DNA of 64,000 nucleotides from positions 1 to 64,000 of the forward strand of contig JACGCK010000208.1 in the NCBI GenBank assembly GCA_014925825.1. The letters are read 5' to 3'. Positions within the stretch are counted from its first letter, which is position 1, and each line of letters begins with the position of its first letter. Below the pieces are notes generated by a model that saw only the letters and a list, made by a program, of their open reading frames with translations, was not told the DNA's origin and did no database searches. Below are positions 20,795-33,525 of the stretch, piece after piece. Position numbers and translations under genes: made by a program. This DNA comes from Pholiota molesta (Eukaryota > Basidiomycota > Agaricomycetes > Agaricales > Strophariaceae).

Positions 20795-23385
20795 ATGTCG
20801 GACCCCCGTTTCGCCAGACTCAAGTCTGACCCCCGTTTCCGCCGCCCCAAAACAAAAACGAACAAGGTCGTCATCGACGAGCGCTTCAAGAGCGTTCTCG
20901 CACAGGACAAAAAGAAAAATGGTGTGCCGCCCGGCCTTACACCCATCTCGTTGTCTCCATCTACTAATACCTTCTGATCCCTAATTTTAGCAGGTCGCAA
21001 AGTTGACAAATACGGCCGCCCCGTTTCGAAGACACAGTCGCAGGACAATCTGCGCCGGTACTACCGTCTAGAGGGCGATGACGCCGATGAAGACGGGCCC
21101 AGAATCCCGGATCTCGCGCGCGGAGAGGTCATGCTCGAGTCCTCCGACGAAGACGACGACGACGATGCGAAAGGGAACGACGACTCGGACTCGGACGACG
21201 GCGGCTTCGTCACCCTCGGGCGGGACTCCTCGCGCCCTATCGCCGTGCACGACGAGGACGAGGAAGCAGAGATCGACCTCGACGAGGACACCTTCGCCGA
21301 CCTCGACGCACAGGCCGTGGCTTATGCCCAAACCCACGACGACGACGCCGCGGAGGACAGCACGCCCGCGGTCGCGCGCACCGCCCGGCTCGCGATCGTC
21401 AACCTCGACTGGGACCACGTCCGCGCGCACCACCTGTACAAGATCTGCGCGTCGCTCGTGTCGCCCACCGCGCCCGTCGTGCGCGCGTCGGCGACGTCCT
21501 CGTCGTCCACCGCCGCCATCGACGCCGCGGACCGGCTGCGCGGCAAGGTCAGCTCGGCAAAGGGCCGTGGCGGGAAGGGCGCGGGCGCGACGACTGTTGT
21601 GCGCGGGCAGGTGCTGAGCGTGAGGGTGTATCCGAGCGACTTTGGGAAGGCGCGGATGGAGCGCGAGGAGAAGGAGGGCCCGCCGGCGGAGATTTTCAAG
21701 AAGAAGGACGTGGAGAATCCGGAGGAGGTGGATGAGAAAAATGTGTACGAGGTGGGCGGAGAGGACGAGTACGATGAAGATGCGTTGAGGAAGTATCAGT
21801 TGGAGCGGTTGAGGTAGGTGTTTTTGATTTTTCTTTGTGAGAGCTTGTGCTGATTTCGGGGATAGATATTATTATGCGATCGTCACATGCGATACGGTTG
21901 ACGCTGCGTCGCATATTTACAACGAGCTAGAAGGCACCGAGCTCGAGCGCTCTGCGAATGTGTTTGATATGAGCTTCGTTCCTGAAGACATGACCTTCGA
22001 AAACGAGCCTCGGTACGCCGCCGGTGCATCTTATGTGATCGCATGCATCTAATTAGCCTATGTAGAGACGAAGCCACAGACGAAGCTAACACCGAATACA
22101 AAGCAGTCGAATTCGTCACAGACGTACGTCCCAACCACATTCTCCCCAAAACCAACTAAATAACATTCCTTGAAAACAGGCCCTCCGCCACTCCAAGGTC
22201 AAACTAACATGGGACGAGGATGACCCGGAGCGCAACCACATCACACGGCGCGCACTCACAAAAAAGGAGATCGAGGAAAGCGACTTCCGCGCGTACATCG
22301 CCAACACCTCCTCCGAGTCCGAGTCCGACGCCGACGCCGCCGCCCCCGCCGCCCCCGCCGCCCCCTCCAATAAGAAATCCAAAAAGGACAAGAAAAAGGC
22401 CGCGCGCGATAAGATGCGCGCGCTCCTCCTTGAGGGGAACGACGACGCGATGCCGGAGGGCTGGGGCGGCGATGACGCGCAGGGCGGGGGCGATGATGGG
22501 GACGATGTGGATATGGAGATCACGTTCACGCCGGGGCTGAGCGCTGCGGCGAAGGAGGGCGAGGAGACGACGCTGGAGCGGTACCAGCGCAAGATGCGCG
22601 AGAAGCGGAAGAAGCGCAAGGAGCAGATGAAGGAGCAGGGCGAGGAGAAGGAGGAGAGCGGGAAGAAGGGGGAGAGGAAGAAGGAGAAGAAGGTGGATGA
22701 TGAGTTCTTCGAGGCGGATAGTGAGGCGGAGCGTCCTGCTGAGGAAGGCGAAAGGTCGCATAAAGACAAAGGCAAAGATAAGGGTAAAAGCAAGAGCAAG
22801 AAAGCACGTCATGCGGATGCTTCCGACGAGGAGAGACCGGCTGCGCGTAAGGAGGCTACGGAAGAGGAGCTCGCGCTGCTCGTCGCGTCGAACGACCCGG
22901 ACGCCGAGCCGAAGCACTTCAGTCTCAAGTCCGTGATCAAGGCCGAGAAGGGCAAGAAGCACAGGAAAGGCCGCAAAGAGAAGAACAAGGAGGACGACGG
23001 CGAGGCGCAGGAGGACTTTGTCGTTAATGTCAAAGACGAGCGGTTCAAAGTATTGTTTGAGGATCATCATTTCGCTATCGATCCTACGAACCCTCAGTGC
23101 GTTTCTTTTTCTTTTCGGTTCAGAGGGAAGACTGGTAGCTGATAAGATGCATTGTTATCTATTTATTTCAGTTTCAAAAGGACGAAAGCGATGGGTGCTC
23201 TACTGGAAGAGCGACAAAAGCGCCAGCGCGAGCTGCGCGACCAGCGCCCCGAAGGCGAGGCCGCCAAATCGAAGCCGACAGAAGGGACAAATGCGAAGAG
23301 CCTACAGAGCTTGGTGGAGAGTGTGAAGCGCAAGAGTGCCAACGCCGACCCACCTGGCCAGGGAAAGCGCAGAAAGCTGCTGTAG
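20795..23385 (+). CDS. ESF1: Nucleolar pre-rRNA processing protein Esf1
   Basis: Small-subunit processome factor needed for early cleavages of 18S pre-rRNA. Exons: 20795-20921, 20994-21813, 21866-22012, 22066-22123, 22180-23096 and 23172-23385; 760 aa. Diagnostic segments are the N-terminus (MSDPRF, FRRPKTKTNKVVIDERF), DKYGRPVSK, the central RRM-like block (ARLAIVNLDWDHVRAHHLYKI; VLSVRVYPSDFGKARM; YYYAIVTCDTVDAASHIYNELEG) and the C-terminal NUC153-type motif (DERFKVLFEDHHFAIDPTNP, then HFKRTKAM). Long acidic Asp/Glu tracts and Lys/Glu-rich coiled segments lie between them, as in other Esf1 proteins. It converges on NUDC. Confidence 0.95.
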
Positions 23386-23588
23386 ATAGATTTGTTATTT
23401 GCGTGGCTTATTCTGGATTTTTCATGTACTTAGGGTGTCAAACACTGTATACACGTTGCTTTCGGCGTTCATGAGAACTTGGTACAATTTGGTACAAGTG
23501 AGAAGGATAAATTTCGGCAATCCATACATTGAGAGCAACACTACTACTTGGTAATGGTACCAGTATCACCGCAGTCCTATCAGAAAGG

Positions 23589-24495
23589 CTATGAGATCTT
23601 GGCGTTAGAAAAATCGAGTTCAGGATGAGCGGCTTGGAATTTCTTGAGCGCCTATTTTTTTGGTCAGGAAATGAAGAAAAGAAGCGGGATAAATATCGTA
23701 CATCCATCTTCTTCAACTCGTCGGATGTGGGTTTACCCATTTGCTATTGAGTAAACTATTAATGACAGATCTATGTGAAAAAATACGTCAACCTACTTTC
23801 TGTGCGTTGTCGAACTGGTCGGGGGCGAGTAAGGATTAGAACATGAGAAAAAGATAAAGGGAGATCATACCATCATTTTCTCAACCATTCCTCTGTAAAA
23901 ATGGATAAGCAGTCCAATCGAAGGAATTCTCAGCCGGTAGGCGTACCTAGTTTCGTTATCAAGATCGCTCAATTTGCTGTTGGTGGGCTCGATTTTCTTG
24001 GTATCGATCTTTGGGTGGTGGGTGAGGACGTTCTCCCACCAAGTCTGATTGTTTATTTTCTCGAGATGAATGAGAACAGCTTTGTTATCCTCTAGATAAA
24101 TTCCACATTAAACGTCCTAGTCTTTGGGAAGACAAAGTCTAATTAACTCACGGACAGTCCAGGTGCTATCTTCGACCTTGATCTCCTTGCATAATTCACC
24201 AGAGATAATGGGCTCGGCGCCTTTCAGACCGACGCTGAGCTTCTTCTTCTGGAGAACGACCACAAGATCCCTGCCGCGGGTGCCCTGGGGTACAGGCACA
24301 GTAACGTCTACTTCGCCTAATTCTTGCGTCCAAGTATATGGGAGCGCTGTAGATCAAATAGATGTTGAGACAAATTAATCCGCAAGGCTACGGGCGCATA
24401 CCAGCCTGCTCTTGTTCCTCGCGGGCCTTTGCCTCTGCGTCGGCGGCCTCGCGCTGCTCAGGGGTGAGCTTGTCGTAGTCCGAGAGCTCGGACAT
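23589..24495 (-). CDS. nudC: Nuclear migration protein NudC
   Basis: Hsp90-associated chaperone with a CS/p23-like domain, required for dynein-dependent nuclear movement in fungi. Seven exons: 24402-24495, 24152-24346, 23947-24091, 23871-23892 (22 nt), 23797-23814 (18 nt), 23702-23743 and 23589-23651; 192 aa, matching Aspergillus NudC (198 aa). Conserved segments: [85 protein letters not shown] and LDFSNAKIS. Acidic N-terminal coiled segment. Two very small neighbouring exons could easily be missed by gene finders. Confidence 0.93.
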
Positions 24496-24720
24496 GATTA
24501 TGGCGGTGTGTGGGTTGGGGAGAAATGAATTTTGGATTCTACGAGAACCATCTTTAAATTAGGGTGCTTGGATGACTAAGCATAGAAGTGGATGATGCGG
24601 ATGATGGCAAGCTTGAAGAGGGCAAACAAACATCGCCACACAGCCAATAGCACTTGACTTTGCGGCCACACTGCGAACTCCTTCGTCTTCAAGGTCCACC
24701 ACCCCCCAGGCTCGCGTCGA

Positions 24721-27310
24721 ATGGCTTCTCCGGATGCATGGCTAGACTTTGAGGTCCGTCGTCTCTGCTTCGATCTGCACTATGTTTGCTTACAAAACCA
24801 CGCCTGCTGCAGAACATTCGCCACAATATCAAGAATAACACCGTCGACAGGTTGAAACAGATTTTGGCGGGTTTCAACGAGGAGTGCGGCACGCATTTCG
24901 CCAAGTCGGGCAAAAAGCAGGACATCATCGACAGGATATGCGGCGTGCTGGATCTCTGGCGCAACTCGCTCGCTGAGGATAGATGGAATAAGGCCAAGGC
25001 GGTGGTCTATCAGGTGCGGCAAACTGGAATGTAAGTGCCGTTTTGACGGGGCATTTTGACCTATTTGAGAGAGACGCCCGTGCTGAAGCGTCCTGCTTTG
25101 GCGGTACTCATTGTTGATCTTCTTTTGTAGATACACCCCTACTCGGTCGATGCCACTATCCGGCCTGCTTCCTACCCCTCCTACTAGCTCTCACGCGACG
25201 TACGATCCACCGAAGCCCGTTCATTATCCTCATGTTTCCGGTTCAAGTAATATTGCTCACTACGATCCTTACGCGCCTCCACGCCGACCTTTAACGATTC
25301 CTCTTCCTGGTCCTTCAACCTCCACGCAAAAACCCACAGGTATTTACATTCCATCTCACTAAACAGGCTATATGGCCTGACCTCGCCGTGTAGCAATTCG
25401 CTTCAAGGAGTCTCCCTTTTTCTCAATTGACCAAGCTGTTACATCAGTGGTAGAATGCCCAGGTAGGAAGGCTTTGTTTTGAGACATGGCTATATGCTAA
25501 GTTGGTTTACAGAATCCACAAGCCCCACCGATCGACGACAGCAAACCCTGTCGTTCACATTAAATGCAGATCAGTTGACGAAAATGAAAACCCCTGGGTA
25601 CGTGCCTCCGTGTTCCCTATCTATGCTCCTAACCCGGTTCTCGTCCATTTCGGACCCATCAGATCAAAGTATCAGCTTCGCTTGTTCTGCACTTCATCCA
25701 TTTTCTACGGTGGTGTCAACTCTTTTCGATCCACTAATATTCCGTGTCCAATGGAGTTTCCTCCTACGTGCGAAGTACGCGTCAACAGCACGCAGATAAC
25801 CGCAAACTTGAAGGGGCTGAAGAAGAAGCCTGGGACAGCGCCTCCGCCGGATATTGGCAAATATTCTAAATTGACGGGCCACAACAAAATTGAGATGGTC
25901 TACGTGAATAGTCAACAACCCGTGCAATCGAAGGTGGGCGCTTTTTTTTATAGCTTTGTTTGTTTGATGAGTTACTGAACAGCTGGTCCCAGAAATACTA
26001 TATGATCGTGATGCTTGTTGAATCAACAACTATTGATGCGCTGGTGGAAAACTTGAAGTCGCAGCATCTTCGAACTGCCCATGATGTCCGACAGAAAAGT
26101 ATGTCTTGTTGTCAAGGTTTTTTGGCTTTCCTTCGGCTAACGCGTGTTTAAAAGTGATTCAAACCATGTCAGCAGATGACGAGATTGTAGCGGGGCCTCA
26201 GAAAATGTCTTTGAGGTGTCCGGTTAGTAGTGTTATGTTTCTCTAAAGCAGAACAAGTTATTGACCAAAATCATAGCTTACCTTTGTGCGAATATCCATT
26301 CCCTGTCGTTCGTCAAAATGTGTGCATCCACAATGCTTCGATGCCACCTCGTGGTTTACCATGATGGAACAAACTACGACATGGCTGTGTCCTGTGTGTG
26401 AACGAACATTGGATCATAAGGATCTGATCATGGACGGGTGAGTTTAACTTAGTCTCCATTAGGCATGTGTCTCATCGAAGGCCCTAGGTACTTCAATGAA
26501 ATATTGCAACAAACGCCCGAGAGTGTAGAGGATGTGATTGTGGAGGCTGATGGACAGTGGCATACTTCTGATAACAAGTATGGATCCCCCGAGTGGAAGG
26601 AGAGCCATCGTCCACCTGTCAAGCCACCATCGCCAGTGAAGAAACCCACCAGTCCGCCTCCGAACACCACTTGTCCGCCATCCAACGCAAATGGGTCCGC
26701 TCAGGCTAATGGAAAAGCCCGTGCTCCTAATGTCGAAGTATTGGTGCTGGATGACACGGACGACGACGAAGACGAGGGCCAAGTGAAACGAGAACTATCT
26801 CCGTCATATGCGTCTTCCGCCAATCAGTCTTTCGACTCCCGACCGCCGCCATTAACGCAAACACAATCACAGTCACAAGTACCATCCAGCAACGTAATAG
26901 ACTTGACGTTGGATTCGGACGACGATGAGCCGCCACCCGTCCAGTCCAACGCGTATGGCAAGCGGAAGGCCACCGAGGCTGACCTCGAAAGCTCCGCGAG
27001 CAGCGACCAACTGTGGAAAAAAGGGAGGATGGACCCATCCCGTATATTGCCCGCACCAAGAGTGTCTTCTACGGGCAGCATGAACGGCAGCAGCGCGCCG
27101 CCCGCATCGCACTCGTCGCCGATCAACGGCCACCCACCGTCGTCGCCTAACCGCTATCCGTCCTCGTTCGCCAATAACACCCTGCCACCGGTCTACCCTA
27201 CTAATTACCCGAGGCACGGGTCGAGCAATCCGTCGTTGCAGTTGCCGCCCCTGATGGTCCCTAATTATCCGCCAACACGGCAGCCACCGCAGAATGGGCG
27301 GTGGTCGTAG
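24721..27310 (+). CDS. PIAS/Siz-family SUMO E3 ligase
   Basis: Transfers SUMO from Ubc9 to nuclear targets. Ten exons: 24721-24753, 24813-25030, 25131-25339, 25394-25462, 25513-25597, 25663-25933, 25993-26098, 26155-26222, 26277-26437 and 26488-27310; 680 aa. An N-terminal SAP DNA-binding motif is visible (DRLKQILAGFNE with KSGKKQDIIDRI), then a PINIT domain (YQLRLFCTSS; FPPTCEVRVN) and the SP-RING (MSLRCPLTFVRI; CRSSKCVHPQCFDATSW; WLCPVCERTL). The disordered tail carries two SUMO-interaction-like motifs followed by acidic residues (VEVLVLDDTDDDED and VIDLTLDSDDDE). Divergent from NUDC with 225 bp between starts. Confidence 0.95.
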
Positions 27311-27428
27311 CTTTTTTGTGCAGTACTCTAATAGGATTATCGATAACTATCACGCGTAGAATAATAACTGTACCGTCTAATATTGAGCGCCAGTTGAGCG
27401 CAATATCATTATGTCTTGCCGTTGACAT

Positions 27429-27560
27429 GGGATTGACACACACGAGGGAGGAGTTCGAGGTGATGGATGAACTCAGGGCTGTGCGCCTCGCTGTTGCAAT
27501 ACGGGATTGACACGAGGGCGAAGGTCGCGAGCCGGTAATGAGAAAACTCAGGGCTGTGCA
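27429..27560. repeat. Imperfect direct repeat in the SUMO ligase-AAC gap
   Basis: Two copies about 74 bp apart, each starting GGGATTGACAC and ending AACTCAGGGCTGTGC (27429-27484 and 27503-27560). It lies in the otherwise empty 27311-27709 interval, upstream of the ADP/ATP carrier, so it is probably promoter sequence. Function unknown. Confidence 0.6.
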
Positions 27561-27709
27561 GTTTACATATTGAGAGGGTCGGCAGACGCGTGCCGGATAG
27601 GGAAGAGCGGAGTTGAAAGCGACCCGGTGCTTCCCGAAAGCCTTTTGACGCGAAAGTTTTTCGCCATTGCTTCTTTACCTGTTCCTCCACCCCCACTCAT
27701 TCTACTAAA

Positions 27710-28972
27710 ATGGCCGACGTAAAGAAGGGCAAGACTCCTCAAGAGTTCGCTAGTCAGTATATCTTCTGCTATCATACATTCCCGTCTTCACCGTCCACGA
27801 TGCAGTCGACTTCTTGATGGGAGGTGTCTCCGCTGTAAGCACTTTTCTGGTTTGAATTTTGAACTATGCTCAAATACCTCCAATAGGCTGTTGCGAAGAC
27901 CTCCGCCGCTCCCATTGAGCGCATCAAGCTCCTGGTGCAGAACCAGGATGAGATGGTGCGTCTTTTGCTCTCGTGCTCACCGCCAGCGCTGACACGTCAC
28001 GCGCACAGATCAAGCAAGGCCGTCTGGCTACCCCCTACAAGGGCATCGGCGACGCCTTCTCGCGTACTTACCGCGAGGAGGGTCTCCTCTCCCTCTGGCG
28101 TGGAAACACCGCCAACGTCATCCGTTACTTCCCCACCCAGGCGCTCAACTTCGCCTTCAAGGACTACTTCAAGTCCCTGTTCGGCTTCAAGAAGAATGAA
28201 GGTTACTGGAAGTGGTTTGCTGGCAACGTCGCCTCCGGTGGTGCCGCTGGTGCTTCGTCCCTCCTTTTCGTCTACTCTCTCGACTACGCCCGTACCCGTC
28301 TCGCCAACGATGCCAAGTCCGCTAAGGGTGGAGGTGCTCGTCAGTTCAACGGTCTCGTCGATGTCTACAAGAAGACCCTCGCCTCCGATGGTATTGCTGG
28401 TCTCTACCGTGGATTCGTCCCCTCGGTCGTTGGTATCATTGTCTACCGTGGTCTCTACTTTGGTGTCTACGATTCGCTCAGTGCGTATTTCTTTCATCCG
28501 AAAATTTTCACAATTTCCTAATATGGTCTGCAGAGCCTGTTGTCCTCGTTGGTGCTCTTGAGGGATCTTTCCTCGCTTCCTTCGGTCTCGGATGGGGAGT
28601 TACCATCGGTGCCGGTCTTGCCTCATATCCTCTCGACACCATCCGGTATGTTCCTTTGCTTGAATCAAGTTTTCACGTGTAATCTCATAATCTCGATCAG
28701 TCGTCGTATGATGATGACCTCTGGATCAGGAGTGAACTACAAGTCCATGTTCGATGCTGGTTCCCAGATCGTCGCCAAGGAGGGTATGAAGTCGCTCTTC
28801 AAGGGTGCTGGTGCCAACATCCTCCGTGGTGTTGCTGGTGCTGGTGTATTGTCTCTCTACGACAAGCTCCAGGAGGTCATGTTCGGCAAGGTCTACTCCG
28901 GTGGTAAGTTTTTGTTATCCATCGTCTCCTTCCAATATCTGTATGCTCATAACGTTCTTAGGATCTGGCTAA
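27710..28972 (+). CDS. AAC: Mitochondrial ADP/ATP carrier
   Basis: Inner-membrane antiporter exchanging matrix ATP for cytosolic ADP. Seven exons: 27710-27752, 27806-27834, 27887-27955, 28009-28480, 28534-28645, 28701-28903 and 28962-28972 (last exon 11 nt); 312 aa. Three mitochondrial-carrier repeats are visible, with signature motifs [27 protein letters not shown] and YPLDTIRRRMMM. The RRRMMM hexapeptide is diagnostic of ADP/ATP carriers. Six membrane helices are implied. Strong C-ending codon bias fits very high expression. Confidence 0.97.
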
Positions 28973-30307
28973 ATAAAAGGCTGATTTTCATCTGCTGGCA
29001 TTGGCTGGGGATGAGGGACGGCTACGCATCACTTACATTTATTACGCATAGAGTTTGTTTTTTATCTTTGATTCGCATTGGGTATGGTACACTATACCCT
29101 CGTAACAACCCATATATCAGTAGAGCAAACCCAATACATAATCTGCCCACTGGACTCGGTATTGAAGCGGGATTGAGTGAATTTACTTTGCTTTGAATGA
29201 GCATGATGTGGAGTGGAGGCGCCTATAGTCTATTGAACCTATATTATAGTCTGGCTTTGCGAGGCCTTCGCACTGTTCGACTACAAGTCAATTGCCGCTC
29301 ACGTTCTGAGTGTTAGACGTCGGCGAGACGTCAAGGCAATATAGTATACGGTGCATCCAAGTCCAGCGCCTACAAGTATCCATCTCGCAAACTCACATCC
29401 TCAAATCGAGTGACTTTCCAACAAGACTCGCGCTCCCCGTTGAACCGCACATCACCAGCTCACTAATCCTTAAGTACGGACGACGAGCAATAGCTCGCGT
29501 TTCACCAAATACACTCAAAACGAAGCCTGAGGCATTCTCTATAACTATGAGGTGCCATGACGCTGGTTTTGGCTCTGAAATCATGCTTAGACTCACAATA
29601 ATGGGCGTTGAAACGTTGAGCTGTCTATAAGAAGGTTACTACTTATGGCCCGACAGAAATCCGAGAAATCGCCAGCCTCGTTGCGTCACCCACTCTAAGT
29701 AACTCAAGTAACTCATCAGCATGTAATCTGCCGCGCGAGGTTAATGTGATGTATTGAGAGGAGCGACTTGCCAGCTTCTTAGCCACACTATATCGACATG
29801 CTTATGATGGTAGATAACGTTTCTTGGACAAGCAGTTGGTATACCTAGTAAGTTGAACGCCGCACCGTGGGCTCCAGTCTATGGAGCGCTTATTATAAGC
29901 AAAGATCGTGCGCAGCGCAGTATGAGCTATTGAAGTCTATGCAAGACACGAAGCTAACATATCATAGCTGCAGGAAGGGCCAGCTTGGGTGTTTCTTTAG
30001 CCAAAGAGAGAATCGAGCGGCCGAAATTCTGAGGCAGAGCAAAGGATACTTGAAAGCTCTGGTGGCAGTTGAGCAACATCTGTGGGGTTCTGGTTCAGTC
30101 AACCCGAAAGCATGAGCATGTCCAATTTTTTTATAGAGTAGCAGAGACGCCTCAAATCATTGGAACTCGCGGCGTCCTGAGAGAGAGAGATGGTGGTGGA
30201 AGCAAGAGAGCGTCGATCACGATGTCTCCTATCTAAGACCCGACGCGTATCAGATATGGTGGTCACTCACTCGACGGACTGACACACCGGGTCACCTTTC
30301 TACTTTC
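28973..30307. other. 1.3-kb intergenic region, only orphan small frames
   Basis: A minus-strand frame of 67 codons (29393-29596) has balanced composition but no recognised family. A plus-strand frame at 29867-30115 is similar. Neither has clear splice partners, so I do not call them genes. Confidence 0.5.
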
Positions 30308-33300
30308 ATGCCTTACCTTCGCGGCTTGAAGCTCCCCAGGTCACCTTTACGACGCTCCCACTCCTCTTGGCCCACACTCCATGCCGTCCGCGCCAGAAAC
30401 GCGCCCATCGACCTCCACCCCGAGGTCGAGGACGCCCTCGCGCACAACCAGCCCGTCGTCGCACTTGAGACAGCGCTCGTCACGCACGGGCTGCCCTACC
30501 CGCAGAGCCTCGAGGTCCCGCTGATGCTCGAGGACGTCGTCCGCTCCACCGGCGCGGTCCCCGCGACGATAGGCATCCTCGGCGGGCGCGTCAAAGTCGG
30601 CCTGGCGCGCGACGAGCTCGACAGGCTTGCGGGGCGGAAGGCCGGAGCGAAGCTGGCCAAGGTCTCGCGGAGAGACATCGCTGCTGCTCTTGCGACGGGT
30701 TCCGATGGAGGTGGGTGTTCTGGATGGCTTGGTTGGCCTTCTGCGACTGACGGTGGACTGGGAAAATAGGGACAACATGTAGCGCCACGATGATCTTTGC
30801 GGCGTTGGCTGGAATCAAGGTGCGGGCTTATTCGACTTGTCAATTTCTTCCCTTTCTAATGGACTTCTTACTTGTATAGGTATTTGCAACAGGCGGGTGA
30901 GTACCTGTATTGGATGCAATTCAGGGATCACTGAATGGCTTCCTCAGACTTGGAGGGGTACATCGCGGTGGCGAAAACTGTACGAGATACTCTCGGTATG
31001 CTCAACGTCTTGTTGCACTGTCTGACACTCGTCTTTAGCCATGGACGTGTCCGCCGATCTCCATGAACTCACTCGTTGCCCTGTCGGAGTGGTATCTTCT
31101 GGAGTCAAATCCATCCTGGATATCAAGAGGTTAGCTCTCATGATTTCGCGAGATCAGCCCAGGACTAATTATCACTTCACAGAACACTCGAATATTTGGT
31201 GAGCCTTACCCACAGAATATAGAAATCTAAAATCGTTCTTAATGGTCTACAGGAAACACTTGGAGTCCCCGTTGTAACATATGGTAACTCGCGTGAATTC
31301 CCGGCATTTTATTCTCGTCATAGTGGTCACAACGTAAAGATTCTTCCAGCGCACTTTATATATTTCCCGGGCTGATTCTTCCACTTTTACAGGTTCCTTG
31401 GAATTTCGAAGATCCAGCAACAGCTGCCCAGTTCCTTTGTAAGTACTCGCACGTACGAAAGTCAACGAAACTAGCTAAAACACCATTCTCAGACACCCAG
31501 TGGCAACTAGGCTTGCAAAACGGCGCGTTAATCGCAGTTCCTATCCCCCATGAGTATGAGACAGCCGGAGAGCAAATACAAAAATTCGTGACGCAAGCCG
31601 TCCTCGAGTCAGAGGAGAACGGGGTCAGCAAGAGCGGCAAGGATGCTACGCCCTGGCTTTTGGACCGCGTTGCGCAGCTGACGGGCGGTAGTTCGCTGGT
31701 TTCGAATATTGCGTTGTTGAAGAATACGGCGCTTATTGGTGAGCTATAATTGATAGCATTTTGTTGAATCTTGTACTTGGTCATTAATTTTTTCATAGGT
31801 GGACAGATTGCGGTCAACTATCAGAAACTGGCGAATGAGTCTGTCAGCAATGCTTTATTTTAAACCTGGATTTCCTTTATTGACCTTGTTTTTTCGCACT
31901 GACATTTCCAGGACTCTGCGGACAATGCACCTCCACCTATTTCGCATGGAAAAACAACCTCGCCTGCCAATATATTCAAGTTCCAGGATCACGACGTGAA
32001 ACAACCCGATAATCAGGTAAGGTCCAATCTATACATCTGACCAAAATATACCACCATCTAACTAAATAACCACCTAACCCACAAGGCCCCAGCCAACGTC
32101 GTCATCATCGGTTGCGCCGCCCTCGACATCACCGCCCAAGAGAACCCAGACACCAACGCCGCCCTCGCGCGGCACTCCACCGCCCCCGGCCGCGTCCGCC
32201 TCTCGCTCGGCGGCGTCGCGCGCAACATCGCCGAGGCCGCGCACCGCGTCATGCGCGCCAAGTTCCCCGCGCTCTCGTCCGTGCTGCTCGCCCCGATCGG
32301 GCGCGACGCGTTCGGGCACCTGCTCGTCGACGAGCACGCGGGCTTCGGGATGCGCGCGGACGGGCTGGTCCGCCTGCGCGAGGTGCCGACGGCGGTGTGC
32401 AATATGGTGCTGGACAGCGCGGGCACGCTTGTGGGCGGCGTGGCGGATATGTCGATCATGGATTCTGTGACCGGTGCGGATGTGAGTGGCACTCTTTTGA
32501 GTCTGAGTTGCGAGTATAAATTTTGACCTCTTTTGCTCCGTGTTTAGGTAGTTGCCCATCTTGCAAAGCATACACCAAGCATAGTTGCGCTTGATGGAAA
32601 CTTTGCTCCTACAACTATCGACGAGATTGTCCAGCATTGCAACAAAAACAAGATTCCCAGTATGTGTTTCTTTTCGCAAACTACAGGCTATAACAACTAA
32701 TGGTTCTCAGTTCTATTGTAGGTCTAACCAGCATTTTTATCGCACTGCTGGTGCGCAAAAAGAAATACTAATCCGACTTACAGCGAACCAACCTCAGCAA
32801 TCAAATCAACCACCATCCTACCTGCTATCGCGAGCGCTCTCAAAAACAAAGAATCATGTCCTGCACCAATCGCATACTGCTCTCCTAACCTACTCGAACT
32901 AACACAGCTCTACGAAACCGCCCAGTCGGATCTCTTCGGCCTCACAGAGCATGCCGCCTGGTGGTCAACGATCAACAGCCTCAACCTCGGCACCGCCTTC
33001 CGCATGGACCTCGACCAGCTCGCGCGCAGGCCCGTGTCCGACCAAGACGAGGCCCAGGGCAACCTCGCGTTCCTCGTCGACGAGGGCATCGCGCAGAAGG
33101 CCGTGCACCTCCTGCCGTTCTTCCAACACATCGTCGTCAAGTGCGGTATGCAAGGTGTGCTCGTCGCGATGTGCATCGACGGCAAGGACGCCGCGAGCTC
33201 GGGCTGGGCGAACGAGCGCAGCAATCCGCGTCTGCGTTACGTCGTGGCGCGCGGCTCCTCGCAGGAAATTGTCGTGCTGCAGCATATCCCGTCGCTGCCG

Positions 33301-33501
33301 ATTGAGGCGGTGGCCAATGTCACTGGTGCCGGCGATTCCTTCGTTGGTGCATTGCTAGCGACCCTGGCGGACAACCCGCACGCGTTGTACCACCCCAAGA
33401 CCCTCCAAACCGCGATACACACCGCACAGAAAGCAGCTGTATTGACGCTACAAAGCCATTCTGCTGTTTCTCCCTTGCTCTCCTCAATAGACGAGCACTA
33501 A
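30308..33501 (+). CDS. Fused pseudouridine-5'-phosphate glycosidase / PfkB pseudouridine kinase
   Basis: Pseudouridine salvage: the PfkB half phosphorylates pseudouridine and the PsuG (IndA-like) half splits it into uracil and ribose-5-phosphate. Fifteen exons: 30308-30710, 30770-30819, 30880-30896, 30948-30979, 31039-31129, 31183-31198, 31253-31333, 31393-31438, 31493-31738, 31799-31842, 31912-32016, 32086-32481, 32548-32659, 32711-32717 and 32784-33501; 787 aa. PsuG motifs: VVALETALVTHGLPYP, FATGGLGGVHRG and TGGSSLVSNIALLKNTALIG. Kinase motifs: GRVRLSLGGVARNIAE and, near the C-terminus, NVTGAGDSFVGALL with the catalytic Asp. A 7-nt exon (32711-32717) is required to keep the frame. The N-terminus is basic (LKLPRSPLRRSHSSWP), possibly mitochondrial. 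Confidence 0.93.
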
Positions 33502-33525
33502 TTCGAAAACCAGGTGGACATCTCC

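Noticed and set aside
22204..23070. 288-codon minus frame rich in Leu/Val
   Set aside because: Antisense of the Lys/Glu-rich ESF1 exon 5.
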